Source of the DNA: DASXRA01 sp036506155
GTDB lineage: Bacteria > Actinomycetota > Actinomycetes > Mycobacteriales > Jatrophihabitantaceae
Length of the DNA: 43,623 nt
Assembly: GCA_036506155.1 (NCBI GenBank)
Contig: DASXSF010000103.1
Coordinates: 1-43,623, forward strand
Direction of reading: 5' to 3'
This document shows positions 9,040-18,679 of this stretch, in pieces. The notes under the pieces were generated by a model. The model saw only the letters and a program-made list of their open reading frames with translations, searched no databases and was not told the origin of the DNA. Positions within the stretch are counted from its first letter, which is position 1. Each line of letters begins with the position of its first letter. Position numbers and translations under genes: made by a program.

Positions 9040-10242
9040 CTAGCTGATGATCGTGTCGCAGTAGGTCGCTCCGGGGAAGACGCCGGTCGACGGACAGGTT
9101 GGCGTCTGCGCGAACTGGTCCACCCCCCCGAGGTTGTCGGAGCCGACGCCGTAGTTGATCGCTCCGCCGTCCGACGAGAACCACGGGTAGATGCAGTACG
9201 GGCCGCCGTACGCCGTGCAGTCGGTGGGGCCGACGAACGAGTTGCCGAGCACCTCGGCCTTCCCGCCGGTGTCCGAGACCGCGGCCCAGTGCTGCTGGTG
9301 TGAGCCGTCGCCGAAGGTCGCGTCGAAGATCCGGATCGGCTGGAAGCCGGCCCAGTTGTCGTTGTTGAAGGAGCCGCAGAACGTCTGGCCCGGAACGCAG
9401 AACTGGCCGGGATGGTCGCCGTAGAGGTCCGAGTGGCCGATCTCCCAGACGAATGCCATCGGCGTGTCCCACACGCCGCCCCAGTCGAGCGCATTGCCGA
9501 TCTCCTGCGTGCTGAACTCCGGAGTCAGCGGGCCGTCCTTCGGGCTGATGAGCACGAGCACGCTCGACGTCTGCCCGCTGGTCTCGTCCGTGACCTGCTC
9601 CTGGTAGGGCGAGCTCGAGCCCGGCGCCCAGATGTGGACGTCGACGATGTCAAGGGCGTGCATGACGAACGGCGCCTTTCCCCCAGCGTCCGTGAGCATC
9701 CCGTTGAACGCGGCCGGCTCGGCGATCTGCTTTCCCTGCTTCGCCAGCGTCCAGACCGGCGAGCACGCCGTGTAGACATTAGGCGCGTGAACGACGGAGA
9801 AGCTTCCGGTTGACCCGCAGTTCTTGGTGAAGGAATCGGGATAGAACTGCAGCTCCAGGAACCCCTCCTGGCCGATCTTGTGCGGGTTCGAGTCCTTGAC
9901 GGTACCTCCGAACCAGAACGTCGGCCCGACGCTCGATACCGGGAACGCCCCGTCTGCCGGCAGTTGCACGCGCCACGTGATGTTCTGCGCGGAGCGCGAC
10001 GCCGATGAGACCGGATCGAGCTCGGGCTCGTCGTGACCCGTGCACCCCGGCGTGTAGGAGTCGTACCAGTCCTCGCCCAAACCACCAGGGACGTGCGCGA
10101 GACAGGCGGCGGTGCTCGCACCCGATGTTCCCGAGATGACCGTTCCAGCGCCGCTGCTCGTGCCCGCGGCGGCGGGAGACGCACTCAGCCCGAGCACGAC
10201 CGCGGAGACTGCCGCAACCGAGGCAAACCTGATTCCAGTCAT
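9040..10242 (-). CDS. secreted protein of unknown function
   Basis: A 400-residue protein with a clear signal peptide (residues 1-26, ending SASPAAAG) and a GAGGAG ribosome site before the ATG. The mature part is rich in Gly, Trp, aromatic and Cys residues (about ten Cys, probably disulfide-bonded), with DWYDSYTPGC, GPTFWFGGTVKD and FCGSFNNDNWAGFQPIRIFDATFGDG segments suggesting a beta-rich extracellular fold. I do not recognise a named family or catalytic motif. Its position among secreted glycosidases suggests an extracellular role, possibly in binding or degrading polymer (inference). It is divergent from lon, with about 250 bp between the start codons. Confidence 0.8.
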   Translation of the reverse strand: MTGIRFASVAAVSAVVLGLSASPAAAGTSSGAGTVISGTSGASTAACLAHVPGGLGEDWYDSYTPGCTGHDEPELDPVSSASRSAQNITWRVQLPADGAFPVSSVGPTFWFGGTVKDSNPHKIGQEGFLELQFYPDSFTKNCGSTGSFSVVHAPNVYTACSPVWTLAKQGKQIAEPAAFNGMLTDAGGKAPFVMHALDIVDVHIWAPGSSSPYQEQVTDETSGQTSSVLVLISPKDGPLTPEFSTQEIGNALDWGGVWDTPMAFVWEIGHSDLYGDHPGQFCVPGQTFCGSFNNDNWAGFQPIRIFDATFGDGSHQQHWAAVSDTGGKAEVLGNSFVGPTDCTAYGGPYCIYPWFSSDGGAINYGVGSDNLGGVDQFAQTPTCPSTGVFPGATYCDTIIS

Positions 10243-10459
10243 CTGCTCTCCTCACGGGCGGTGCCGGCCCGGAGCCGTCACCAGCTATAGACGTGGAGCG
10301 GATCTCCTGGCTGAACTACACCCGCGCGGACATCTGCGTCAAGCGCACACGAAGCACCCCGCCGCTGCGCAGCCGCAGGAGCACGTCGTGCGCCGGGCTC
10401 TTACACGACCCCGTCCATCAGAGGTTGCGCAGAGCGGGAACAACTGGAGCCCTCTGTCG

Positions 10460-10480
10460 ATTGAGTCAGTCAGACTCAAT
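10460..10480. promoter_or_regulatory. HAIR-type inverted repeat (HspR operator) upstream of lon
   Basis: ATTGAGT-N7-ACTCAAT, 14 bp before the lon start codon. It matches the HspR-associated inverted repeat consensus CTTGAGT-N7-ACTCAAG in 12 of 14 positions with exactly 7 spacer bases. HspR represses dnaK, clpB and, in Streptomyces, lon, so heat-shock control of this lon gene is expected. Confidence 0.85.
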
Positions 10481-10494
10481 TTCTCGGAGGACAC

Positions 10495-12813
<2,319 letters not shown>

Positions 12814-12851
12814 CTCGCCTAGGCCCAGGTAGGGGCCGTAGCGTCTCGCGC

Positions 12852-13772
12852 ATGCCGCCCCGATCCGTCCAGGTGTCCGGGCACCGGCTGTGCTACCAGG
12901 ACGCGGGGCCGGCCGACGGTCCCGTCGTGGTGCTGGTGCACGGCCTGGTGTCCGACAGCAGCACGTGGGCGCCCGCGACCTCGGCGCTTGCTGAGCGGGG
13001 CGTGCGGGTCATTGCGCCGGACCTGCTCGGGCACGGCGCATCCGACAAGCCGGTCTGCTCCGTCGGGCAGTACTCGCTCTCCGGCTTCGCGGACTGCGTG
13101 CGCGACCTGCTCAATGCCCTCGGCGTGCCGCGGGCCACGCTTGTCGGCCACTCGCTGGGTGGCGCCATTGCGATGCACATCGCGTACCACTACCCGGCGC
13201 AGGTGGAGCGGTTGGTGCTCGTAGCCAGCGGCGGGCTGGGCAAAGGGGTGCACCCGGTGCTGCGTGCGGCTGCCGTCCCCGGCGCGCCGCTGCTGCTCCG
13301 GTCGCTGCTCAATCGGCCGACCATGGGCCTTGCTCGATGGCTGCGCGTGCATCGCGTGCTGCGCCTGCCGCCGCGGGTGGTGGCGAACCTGCAGCGGGCG
13401 TTCGGCGGCCTGGCGATCCCCGCCGGGCGCGCCGCGTTCTTCGCCGCGCTGCGTTCGGTGATCTCCCCGTCCGGGCAGCGCGGCTCCATGATCGAGATGC
13501 GCTACGTAGGCGATCACGTGCCGACGCTCATAGTCTGGTCCGAACACGACCACGTGATACCCGTCAGCCACGCCCGTGCGCTGCACGCATACCTGCCGAG
13601 CAGCCAACTCGCGCTCTTTCCGGGCACGACCCACCAGCCGCACTATCGCTATGCGGACGGCTTCGCCACCCTGGTCGCCGACTTCGTCGCTACCACGGCG
13701 CCGGCCGGTAGCTCGCTAGAGTTCCCACAGTCGGGGGCGGTAGCTCAGCCGGTCAGAGCAGGGGACTCATAA
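12852..13772 (+). CDS. alpha/beta hydrolase whose 3' end overlaps a tRNA gene
   Basis: A 306-residue alpha/beta-fold hydrolase. The oxyanion HG follows strand VVVLVHG; the nucleophile is Ser101 in GHSLGG; the likely acid is Asp233 in VWSEHDHVIP and the base His261 or His264. A mobile lid of about 90 residues lies between. Substrate unknown; esterase or hydrolase of an organic acid ester is typical. The fold is complete by about residue 285. The reading frame has no stop until TAA at 13770-13772, inside the tRNA anticodon loop, so the last 13 residues (ending AQPVRAGDS) come from the tRNA 5' half. A normal tail may have been lost when DNA was rearranged at the tRNA. Confidence 0.85.
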   Translation: MPPRSVQVSGHRLCYQDAGPADGPVVVLVHGLVSDSSTWAPATSALAERGVRVIAPDLLGHGASDKPVCSVGQYSLSGFADCVRDLLNALGVPRATLVGHSLGGAIAMHIAYHYPAQVERLVLVASGGLGKGVHPVLRAAAVPGAPLLLRSLLNRPTMGLARWLRVHRVLRLPPRVVANLQRAFGGLAIPAGRAAFFAALRSVISPSGQRGSMIEMRYVGDHVPTLIVWSEHDHVIPVSHARALHAYLPSSQLALFPGTTHQPHYRYADGFATLVADFVATTAPAGSSLEFPQSGAVAQPVRAGDS

Positions 13773-13807
13773 TCCCTGGGTCGTGGGTTCGAGTCCCACC
13801 CGCCCCA
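13734..13807 (+). tRNA. tRNA with CAU anticodon, probably elongator tRNA-Met
   Basis: A full cloverleaf of 74 nt: acceptor stem GGGGCGG/CCGCCCC (13734-13740 with 13800-13806), D stem GCTC/GAGC, anticodon stem GGGGA/TCCCT with loop CTCATAA (anticodon CAT at 13768-13770), T arm GTGGG-TTCGAGT-CCCAC and discriminator A at 13807. The 3' CCA is not encoded. The paired first base and absence of three consecutive G:C pairs next to the anticodon loop exclude initiator tRNA. tRNA-Ile2 (CAU, lysidine-modified) is the alternative. Confidence 0.93.
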
Positions 13808-13835
13808 CCCGCCCCACTCAGCCCCACCCGCCCCA
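13795..13835 (+). repeat. repeated tRNA 3'-end sequence (att-like scar)
   Basis: The 13-mer CCCACCCGCCCCA, which forms the tRNA 3' end at 13795-13807, recurs at 13804-13816 and 13823-13835. Integrative elements that use a tRNA 3' end as attachment site leave such direct repeats; the overlapping copies also allow replication slippage. An integrase remnant starts 145 bp downstream. Confidence 0.6.
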
Positions 13836-13848
13836 CAAGGCGCTGCGT

Positions 13849-13942
13849 GGCCTTCGGTTGATGCTTCCCACTCGGCCTTCGGTTGATGGGTGAGGGTGTT
13901 TCAGCTGATGGGTTACAGCCACTTTCGGTTGATGTGAAACAC
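13849..13942. repeat. short direct and inverted repeats beside the tRNA
   Basis: GGCCTTCGGTTGATG occurs at 13849-13863 and 13874-13888, and its core TTTCGGTTGATG at 13923-13934. An inverted repeat GTGTTTCA (13896-13903) / TGAAACAC (13935-13942) encloses the third copy. Such stacked short repeats are common at recombined ends of mobile elements. Confidence 0.5.
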
Positions 13943-13979
13943 TCCCTCGGCGCCTCCGCCCGCCGCTCCGGAGAAACCT

Positions 13980-14150
13980 GTACACGTGCTCACGGACGAC
14001 GAGCTGCGGCGTCTGCTGGCGTCGTGCAACGGGGCACCGCGATCATCCGCATGTTGATCGACTGGGGGGTACTTCGGGCGGAGGTGATGGGCCTCCGGGT
14101 CGACGACCTCGACCACCGCCGCGCGGTATCAGGGTGATGAGCCCGCGCCG
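13980..14150 (+). pseudogene. decayed tyrosine recombinase (phage-type integrase) fragment
   Basis: Pieces of an integrase core domain start in different frames: VHVLTDDELRRLLASCNG (13980-14033), then TAIIRMLIDWG...AEVMGLRVDDLDHRRAV (14036-14127), then, after another one-base shift, IRVMS. About 25-30 bp that would encode the usual linker before TAIIR are missing. In box I the G-x-R-x-x-E catalytic arginine has become leucine (GVLRAE). It is clearly non-functional and marks an old integration next to the tRNA. Confidence 0.75.
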
Positions 14151-14171
14151 CCCGGCCGCCAGGGGGACTAT

Positions 14172-14756
14172 GTGTGCGTGGAAGGAGAGGTTGAGGGCGA
14201 CAGTAGTTCGACGCGGTCGCGGCAGCGGATTGCTGGCACCTCAATCAAGCATTGGGTGGGCTACGGCTGGTTCATGTCGTTCGGCACATTCCTACCGCTC
14301 GTGGTGTTTCTGGCCAGCTACCTGGTGCACCTAACGCTCATCGGCGCGCCGATCGCGAGATCAGCAAACGACTTCGGAATCTGGCTCTCCACCTTCGGTC
14401 AGGAGCCGCCGGGCAAGGACAAACTTGAGGCGCGCCAGGGTGACGGCAACAAGAAATCGATCGTCGAACGCATAAGGCCCTACTCCCCGCCTGGCATCAT
14501 CGAGCGGCGCGGCCGTCCATTCTCGCTTTGGCAACGATCACTCTGGTTCATATTCGTGGGCTGGTGGCTTGGCGCCATCTGGGTCGTTCTCTCCTGGAGC
14601 ATCCTCGTCATGCCGTACCCGTTTCTCGATGCCGTCAGGTCGCTCCTCGATGAACTGCCCAGCGTGATGACGCTCGCCGTACCAGAGCCTGCGAACTCCA
14701 GCTACAGCGGTAGCACAGCCGGTGAGGTTCGGCGAGCCAACCCGGGCAACCACTGA
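14172..14756 (+). CDS. YccF-domain-like membrane protein
   Basis: About 194 residues with two or three membrane segments: one near residues 35-60 (FMSFGTFLPLVVFLASYLV) and a pair near 120-150. The second region, RSLWFIFVGWWLGAIWVV followed by LPSVMTL, resembles the YccF (DUF307) inner-membrane domain, whose function is unknown. A charged loop of about 55 residues separates the parts. The start is uncertain: GTG at 14172 or 14178 after AGGGGG. It lies directly after the integrase remnant in DNA of lower GC, so it may have arrived with the lost element. Confidence 0.6.
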   Translation: MCVEGEVEGDSSSTRSRQRIAGTSIKHWVGYGWFMSFGTFLPLVVFLASYLVHLTLIGAPIARSANDFGIWLSTFGQEPPGKDKLEARQGDGNKKSIVERIRPYSPPGIIERRGRPFSLWQRSLWFIFVGWWLGAIWVVLSWSILVMPYPFLDAVRSLLDELPSVMTLAVPEPANSSYSGSTAGEVRRANPGNH

Positions 14757-15346
14757 AGCTCAGGTCGTGCGTGTGATCGCCAGCCGGAAGCCGCCGCCCG
14801 AGTCACCGCGACGGTTACGGGAGCCGAAGCCCAAGGCGTCCTGCGGATCGATGATCCACGTGGCGACCGGCGAGCTCGACCTGATCGACGAGCGGTGCGG
14901 ACGGTGATCATGAAGGCGCGAGACCGTGTCATTGACTGGTCGGCGCGTTTGTAATAGACCTCTCAGTAGAGGCTCGACCTGGGCATAAGCCGCAGTGTCG
15001 TTACATGTCCGTCGGGACGGCCTCTTCACGTTCGGGTTCAGTATCGAGGCTGATCGTTATCGGCGGTGCGCGCCGGTTCGGCCGGCGGAGACGGGCAGCC
15101 GGGCGGTGCCTGGCTGCCCCGATGTCGCTCACCCCTGCGCAGCGATCGCTTGTAGACAGAGTTCGGTGTCGTTCACGTGCACCCCCGTGTGCCGCGTTTG
15201 CTGCGGCATTGCTTCGCGCACGGTTCCTGCCCAGCGTCACGAGCGCGACGGTAGAGCCAGCCGTGGACGGGACTCGATCACAGCAGCGGAGCGCGTCAAT
15301 CTGACGCGTTGCACCTCATCGATTCACAGTCACCAGGAGGACAAGC
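14757..15346. other. gene-poor region with a possible gene fragment
   Basis: About 590 bp without a convincing complete gene. On the minus strand around 14760-14870 a frame reads IIDPQDALGFGSRNRRGD then GGGFRLAITRT and stops; this resembles the C-terminal end of SUMF1/formylglycine-generating-enzyme-type domains (S/N-x-R...GFRLA). No upstream part is visible, so it would be a remnant. An operator-like palindrome sits just before the next gene. Confidence 0.35.
15292..15308. promoter_or_regulatory. operator-like palindrome upstream of the Asp-box protein gene
   Basis: CGCGTCA-ATC-TGACGCG: perfect 7-bp arms with a 3-bp centre, 38 bp before the start codon at 15347. The size and symmetry fit a dimeric repressor site (GntR/TetR/LacI class possible). 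No regulator gene is adjacent. Confidence 0.45.
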
Positions 15347-16861
15347 ATGTCTGTTCAGATGTTCGCGGCCCGGCCGCGGGCGCGGCTTCGGCTTCCCCGA
15401 CGGCAGGGTCGATCCCTCGCCGTGTTCGCCGCAGTGTTGACCGCAGTGTTCGCACTGGCGGCGCCGGCGCAGGCCGCGCAGCCCGGCGTCACCCAGATCA
15501 GTTCCGACCCTTACACCGCGGCCAACGCGCCCAGGGGCCAACATGCCACCGAGGTCGAACCGGACACCTTCGCCTGGGGTTCCACGATCGTAAGCACGTA
15601 CCAGGTCGGCCGGGTGTTCAACGGCGGTGCCACCGACATCGGCTTTTCGAGGAGTGTCACCGGCGGGGTCTCGTGGACGCACGGTTTTCTCCCCGGCACG
15701 AGTCAGCAAGCAATGAACCCGGGGCCGTTCTTCTCAGTCAGTGACCCGTCGGTCGCCTACGACGCCCGCGACGGAGTGTGGATCATCTCGTGGCTGGGCG
15801 CGCACTTCTCCGGCGGCGGCGTTGTGGATGTGATGGTCAGCCGCTCTACGGACGGCGGGCAGACCTGGGGTGACCCGGTGACCGTTGCCGCCACCGGCGT
15901 GTTCTACGACAAGAACTGGTCCGCGTGCGACAACTCACCGGCCAGCCCGTTCTACGGACACTGCTACACCGAGTTCGACAACGCCAGCGCCGGTGACCTT
16001 GAGCTGATGTCCACCTCCGCCGACGGCGGCCTCACCTGGGGACCGCCCACGCCGACCGCCGACCACATCCGCGGTTTGGGTGGCCAGCCGGTGGTTCAGC
16101 CCAACGGCCGGGTCGTCGTCCCGTTCGAGGGACTCAGCGGAGCCAGCGGCATCCGGTCCTTCAGCTCCGACGACGGCGGCGCCACCTGGAACGCCTCGGT
16201 ACAGATCTCCACCCGCACGTCGCACGGCGTGCCCGGCGTGCGCACCTCGCCGCTGCCCTCGGCCGAGATCAACCGCGACGGAACCGTGTACGTCGTCTGG
16301 CAGGACCGCCGCTTCGAACCCGGCGGCACCGCCAACGACATCATCATGAGCACCTCAGCAGACGGCACCACTTGGTCACCGGTCATCCGCATCCCGCTCG
16401 ACCCGATCGGCAGCAACATCGACCACTTCATCCCCGGTCTTGCCGTCGACCGAACCTCCGCGGGATCGCAGACCCTGCTCGGGCTGACCTACTACTCCGA
16501 GCAGCCTTCCGGCTGCGTAGGCCTCACGTGCACGATCCAGGCCAACTTCTCCTCGTCCCTCGACAACGGGCAGACCTGGAGTACACCGCAGCCGCTAAGC
16601 GACCCCATGCAGCTAGCTTGGATCGCACCGACCACGCAGGGCGCGATGGTCGGCGACTACATCTCCACTTCGTTCCTCGCCGGCCAGCAACGCGCGATCG
16701 GCGCAATTGCCGTCGGATTCCCGCCACCATCCGCAGGCACATTCAACGAACCGATGTTCGCCGCCCTGCAGAAGGTCCGCCCGGGCGTGAACCCCGTAAG
16801 CCTCGATCCGGTCCAGGTGACCGCCTTCGACGGCGATGACGGCACATCCACCGACGACTGA
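15347..16861 (+). CDS. secreted Asp-box beta-propeller protein (sialidase-like)
   Basis: A 504-residue exported protein. The signal peptide spans about residues 1-43 with a twin-basic N region and an APAQA cleavage site. The mature part is a six-bladed-propeller type with Asp-box repeats S-x-D-x-G-x-T-W at about 167-174 (STDGGQTW), 224-231 (SADGGLTW), 274-281 (SDDGGATW) and one near residue 400 (SLDNGQTW), plus degenerate copies. Asp-boxes occur in sialidases and other secreted glycosidases and binding proteins; I cannot identify the sialidase Arg triad with certainty, so enzymatic activity is not proven. The ATG is preceded by AGGAGG. The gene stands alone, with an operator-like palindrome upstream and a strong hairpin downstream. 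Confidence 0.8.
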   Translation: MSVQMFAARPRARLRLPRRQGRSLAVFAAVLTAVFALAAPAQAAQPGVTQISSDPYTAANAPRGQHATEVEPDTFAWGSTIVSTYQVGRVFNGGATDIGFSRSVTGGVSWTHGFLPGTSQQAMNPGPFFSVSDPSVAYDARDGVWIISWLGAHFSGGGVVDVMVSRSTDGGQTWGDPVTVAATGVFYDKNWSACDNSPASPFYGHCYTEFDNASAGDLELMSTSADGGLTWGPPTPTADHIRGLGGQPVVQPNGRVVVPFEGLSGASGIRSFSSDDGGATWNASVQISTRTSHGVPGVRTSPLPSAEINRDGTVYVVWQDRRFEPGGTANDIIMSTSADGTTWSPVIRIPLDPIGSNIDHFIPGLAVDRTSAGSQTLLGLTYYSEQPSGCVGLTCTIQANFSSSLDNGQTWSTPQPLSDPMQLAWIAPTTQGAMVGDYISTSFLAGQQRAIGAIAVGFPPPSAGTFNEPMFAALQKVRPGVNPVSLDPVQVTAFDGDDGTSTDD

Positions 16862-16873
16862 CCGACCCGACAA

Positions 16874-16911
16874 GCGGAGCGGGCGACCGCTGGGGGGCTC
16901 GCCCGCTCCGC
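16874..16911 (+). terminator. hairpin terminator after the Asp-box protein gene
   Basis: A perfect 13-bp inverted repeat: arms 16874-16886 (GCGGAGCGGGCGA) and 16899-16911, with a 12-nt loop, 13 nt after the stop codon. No U-run follows. Confidence 0.75.
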
Positions 16912-16971
16912 ATCCACGACCCGGGCTACGCCGCGAAGGCCGCCCTGCCGTCTTCGACTGATCCGGGACAG

Positions 16972-17386
16972 TCAGCTCTTTAGCGCTTCCTGGAGCTCGC
17001 TGGCGATTTCGTCGGTGGTGGCGTCCACCGTGCGCTTCACGACCTTGGCCGCCTTGGACAACGCGTTGTCCAGTCCCTTCTCGCTGGTCGGCTCGCCCAC
17101 CACGATGAAGCCCCGCATGGTCAGCCGTGAGTTGCTCAGCCGCCTCACGGAGCTCCTTGCGGGGCAGGGTCCCGCCCCCGAACCACTCAGGGATGACACG
17201 GATGTGCGGGCGATCCGCCCAATTGACGATGTGGGGCTTGCCGTTCTCTTTGTCGATCACGGCGGCGTCGTACTGCCCGATCATCTCGTCCTTGTGCAGC
17301 TGCTCGATGACGTCCAAATCCGCCAGCGCGGCTTCAACAGTCTCGTACGCCGCAGCGTAAACGACCATCGGTTCTTTCTCAGCCAT
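16972..17386 (-). pseudogene. small stress-type protein gene (DUF1269-like) with a one-base frameshift
   Basis: The start at 17386 reads MAEKEPMVVYAAAYETVEAA...ELREAAEQLTADHAG, then the frame is lost. The next frame continues IVVGEPTSEKGLDNALSKAA...EIASELQEALKS to the stop at 16972. Removing a single base near 17107 (GGGCTTCATCG to GGGCTTATCG) joins them as HAGLIVVGEPT, a natural strand, and gives 137 residues. The overall look is that of small actinobacterial proteins sometimes annotated DUF1269 or general-stress proteins; function unknown. It is last in the minus-strand operon, about 50 bp after the reductase gene. Frameshift or base error. Confidence 0.6.
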
Positions 17387-17438
17387 GGCGCTCCCGCCTC
17401 AAGACACCCGATGAGGAGGTCAACGCTGGCGCACGTCC

Positions 17439-18020
17439 TCAGAGCTGGATCAGGTTGAGGCCGGCCAGCGGGTGGTGGATCTGCTGCATTGCGCCGCCCG
17501 TCGCCAGGTCGCCGAGGTCGATCGGGGCGAACCCTGCCTCATCGAAGAGCGCGACCACGTCCGCCTTCGCGTCGGCGTCGTCGCCGGATACGAAGATCAC
17601 CCGTCGGCCGCCCGCCTCGTCCGGGTCCGAGCTCAGCACGTCGGCGCCGAGCGTGTTGGCAGCCTTCACGACACGCGCGCCGGCAACGAGATCGGCCAGG
17701 AGCTCGCTCGACGTTCTCCCGTTCAGGTCGTCGGCGGCCCAGTCGTTCGTCGCGTCGATCACGACGTGGCCGTTCCAGTCGAGCCCTCGCACGGCCTCGG
17801 GAACGGCGGGCCAGGGGACGGCGATGACGACGATGTCGGCCGCCGCGGCCTCCGCCGCCGTCCCTGGCGAGACTCCCGCACCGAGCTCCGAGACCACGGA
17901 CGCCAGCGATTCCGGGCCGCGGCTGTTGGCGATCACGACAGAGCGCTTGGCGCGGAGCGACGTGCGCGCCATCGCCTGCCCGAGGCGCCCAGCGCCGATG
18001 ATCCCCACTGAATCGGTCAT
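17439..18020 (-). CDS. NADP-binding oxidoreductase (F420:NADP reductase-like fold)
   Basis: A 193-residue single Rossmann-domain protein. N-terminal dinucleotide motif GIIGAGRLGQAMA, then an NSRGPESL loop where the 2'-phosphate of NADP would bind, then DIVVIAVPW and VVIDATNDW. It belongs to the NADP-oxidoreductase, coenzyme F420-dependent family (which includes F420H2:NADP+ reductase), but many members use other partners. A second member of the family begins the same operon at 20901. It is separated by 2 bp from the glycosylase gene and is surely co-transcribed. Confidence 0.85.
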   Translation of the reverse strand: MTDSVGIIGAGRLGQAMARTSLRAKRSVVIANSRGPESLASVVSELGAGVSPGTAAEAAAADIVVIAVPWPAVPEAVRGLDWNGHVVIDATNDWAADDLNGRTSSELLADLVAGARVVKAANTLGADVLSSDPDEAGGRRVIFVSGDDADAKADVVALFDEAGFAPIDLGDLATGGAMQQIHHPLAGLNLIQL

Positions 18021-18022
18021 GA

Positions 18023-18679
18023 TTACCCCTCATATTCGGATGCGAACAGGTAGCTGACTGCCAGGCTCCGGTACGGCCGCCAGCGATCCGACACCTGCTC
18101 CACTTCGTCCTCGGTCGGAAGGTGGTCGAAGCCATAGGCTCTTTGGATCGCGCGCCGGAGCGCAAGGTCTCCCGAGAGAAAGACGTCGGGCCGGTCGAGA
18201 GCTACGAGCAGAAACCCGCGCGCGGTCCAAGGCCCGATTCCCGGCACCTCGGTCAAAGCCGCCTCCACCTCGTCGTCCGTCATGCGCGAGAGTGCCTCGT
18301 CGCCCAGGCGTCCGTCGACGAACCGTTCCGCGAGTGCACGGAGGGTCTCGCCCTTTCGAGCGGAGAAACCGCTTGCGCGCAGCACCTGCGGGTCGGCGGC
18401 GAGCAGCTCGGCCGGCGAAGGCAAATGCCCTCCGAAGCGCTCCTGCAGATGGGAAATGATCGCCCGCGTCGAGCGGACGGACAGCTGTTGACCCGCGACC
18501 TGGAAGACGAGGGTGCCGAAGGCATCCAGGGGAGGGAGCTCGTCCATCCAGGCACGCGGACGGAAATCCGGCCGTGCGTCGATCAGCCGCGCAAGGACCG
18601 GGTCCGCCCGCCGAAGGAAATCGCGCGCGTCGCGATCGGCGATCGGAGCTCGCTTCTGCGGTGGGGCGTCCATGCTCAT
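18023..18679 (-). CDS. DNA-3-methyladenine glycosylase II (AlkA-type, HhH-GPD)
   Basis: A 218-residue base-excision repair enzyme that removes alkylated purines from DNA. The helix-hairpin-helix is at about 143-155 (LTEVPGIGPWTARGF) and catalytic Asp171 follows in VFLSGDLALRRAI, as in the HhH-GPD superfamily. No iron-sulfur cysteines are present, as expected for AlkA. It lacks the regulatory Ada N-terminal domain, so it is a stand-alone glycosylase. The ATG overlaps the stop of the isochorismatase-family gene (ATGA), which sets the start. Grouping with redox enzymes suggests an alkylation or electrophile stress operon (inference). Confidence 0.9.
   Translation of the reverse strand: MSMDAPPQKRAPIADRDARDFLRRADPVLARLIDARPDFRPRAWMDELPPLDAFGTLVFQVAGQQLSVRSTRAIISHLQERFGGHLPSPAELLAADPQVLRASGFSARKGETLRALAERFVDGRLGDEALSRMTDDEVEAALTEVPGIGPWTARGFLLVALDRPDVFLSGDLALRRAIQRAYGFDHLPTEDEVEQVSDRWRPYRSLAVSYLFASEYEG

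Noticed and set aside
13800..13835. GCCCCA tandem repeats as a CRISPR array
   Set aside because: Units are too short, with no spacers and no cas genes; they copy the tRNA 3' end.
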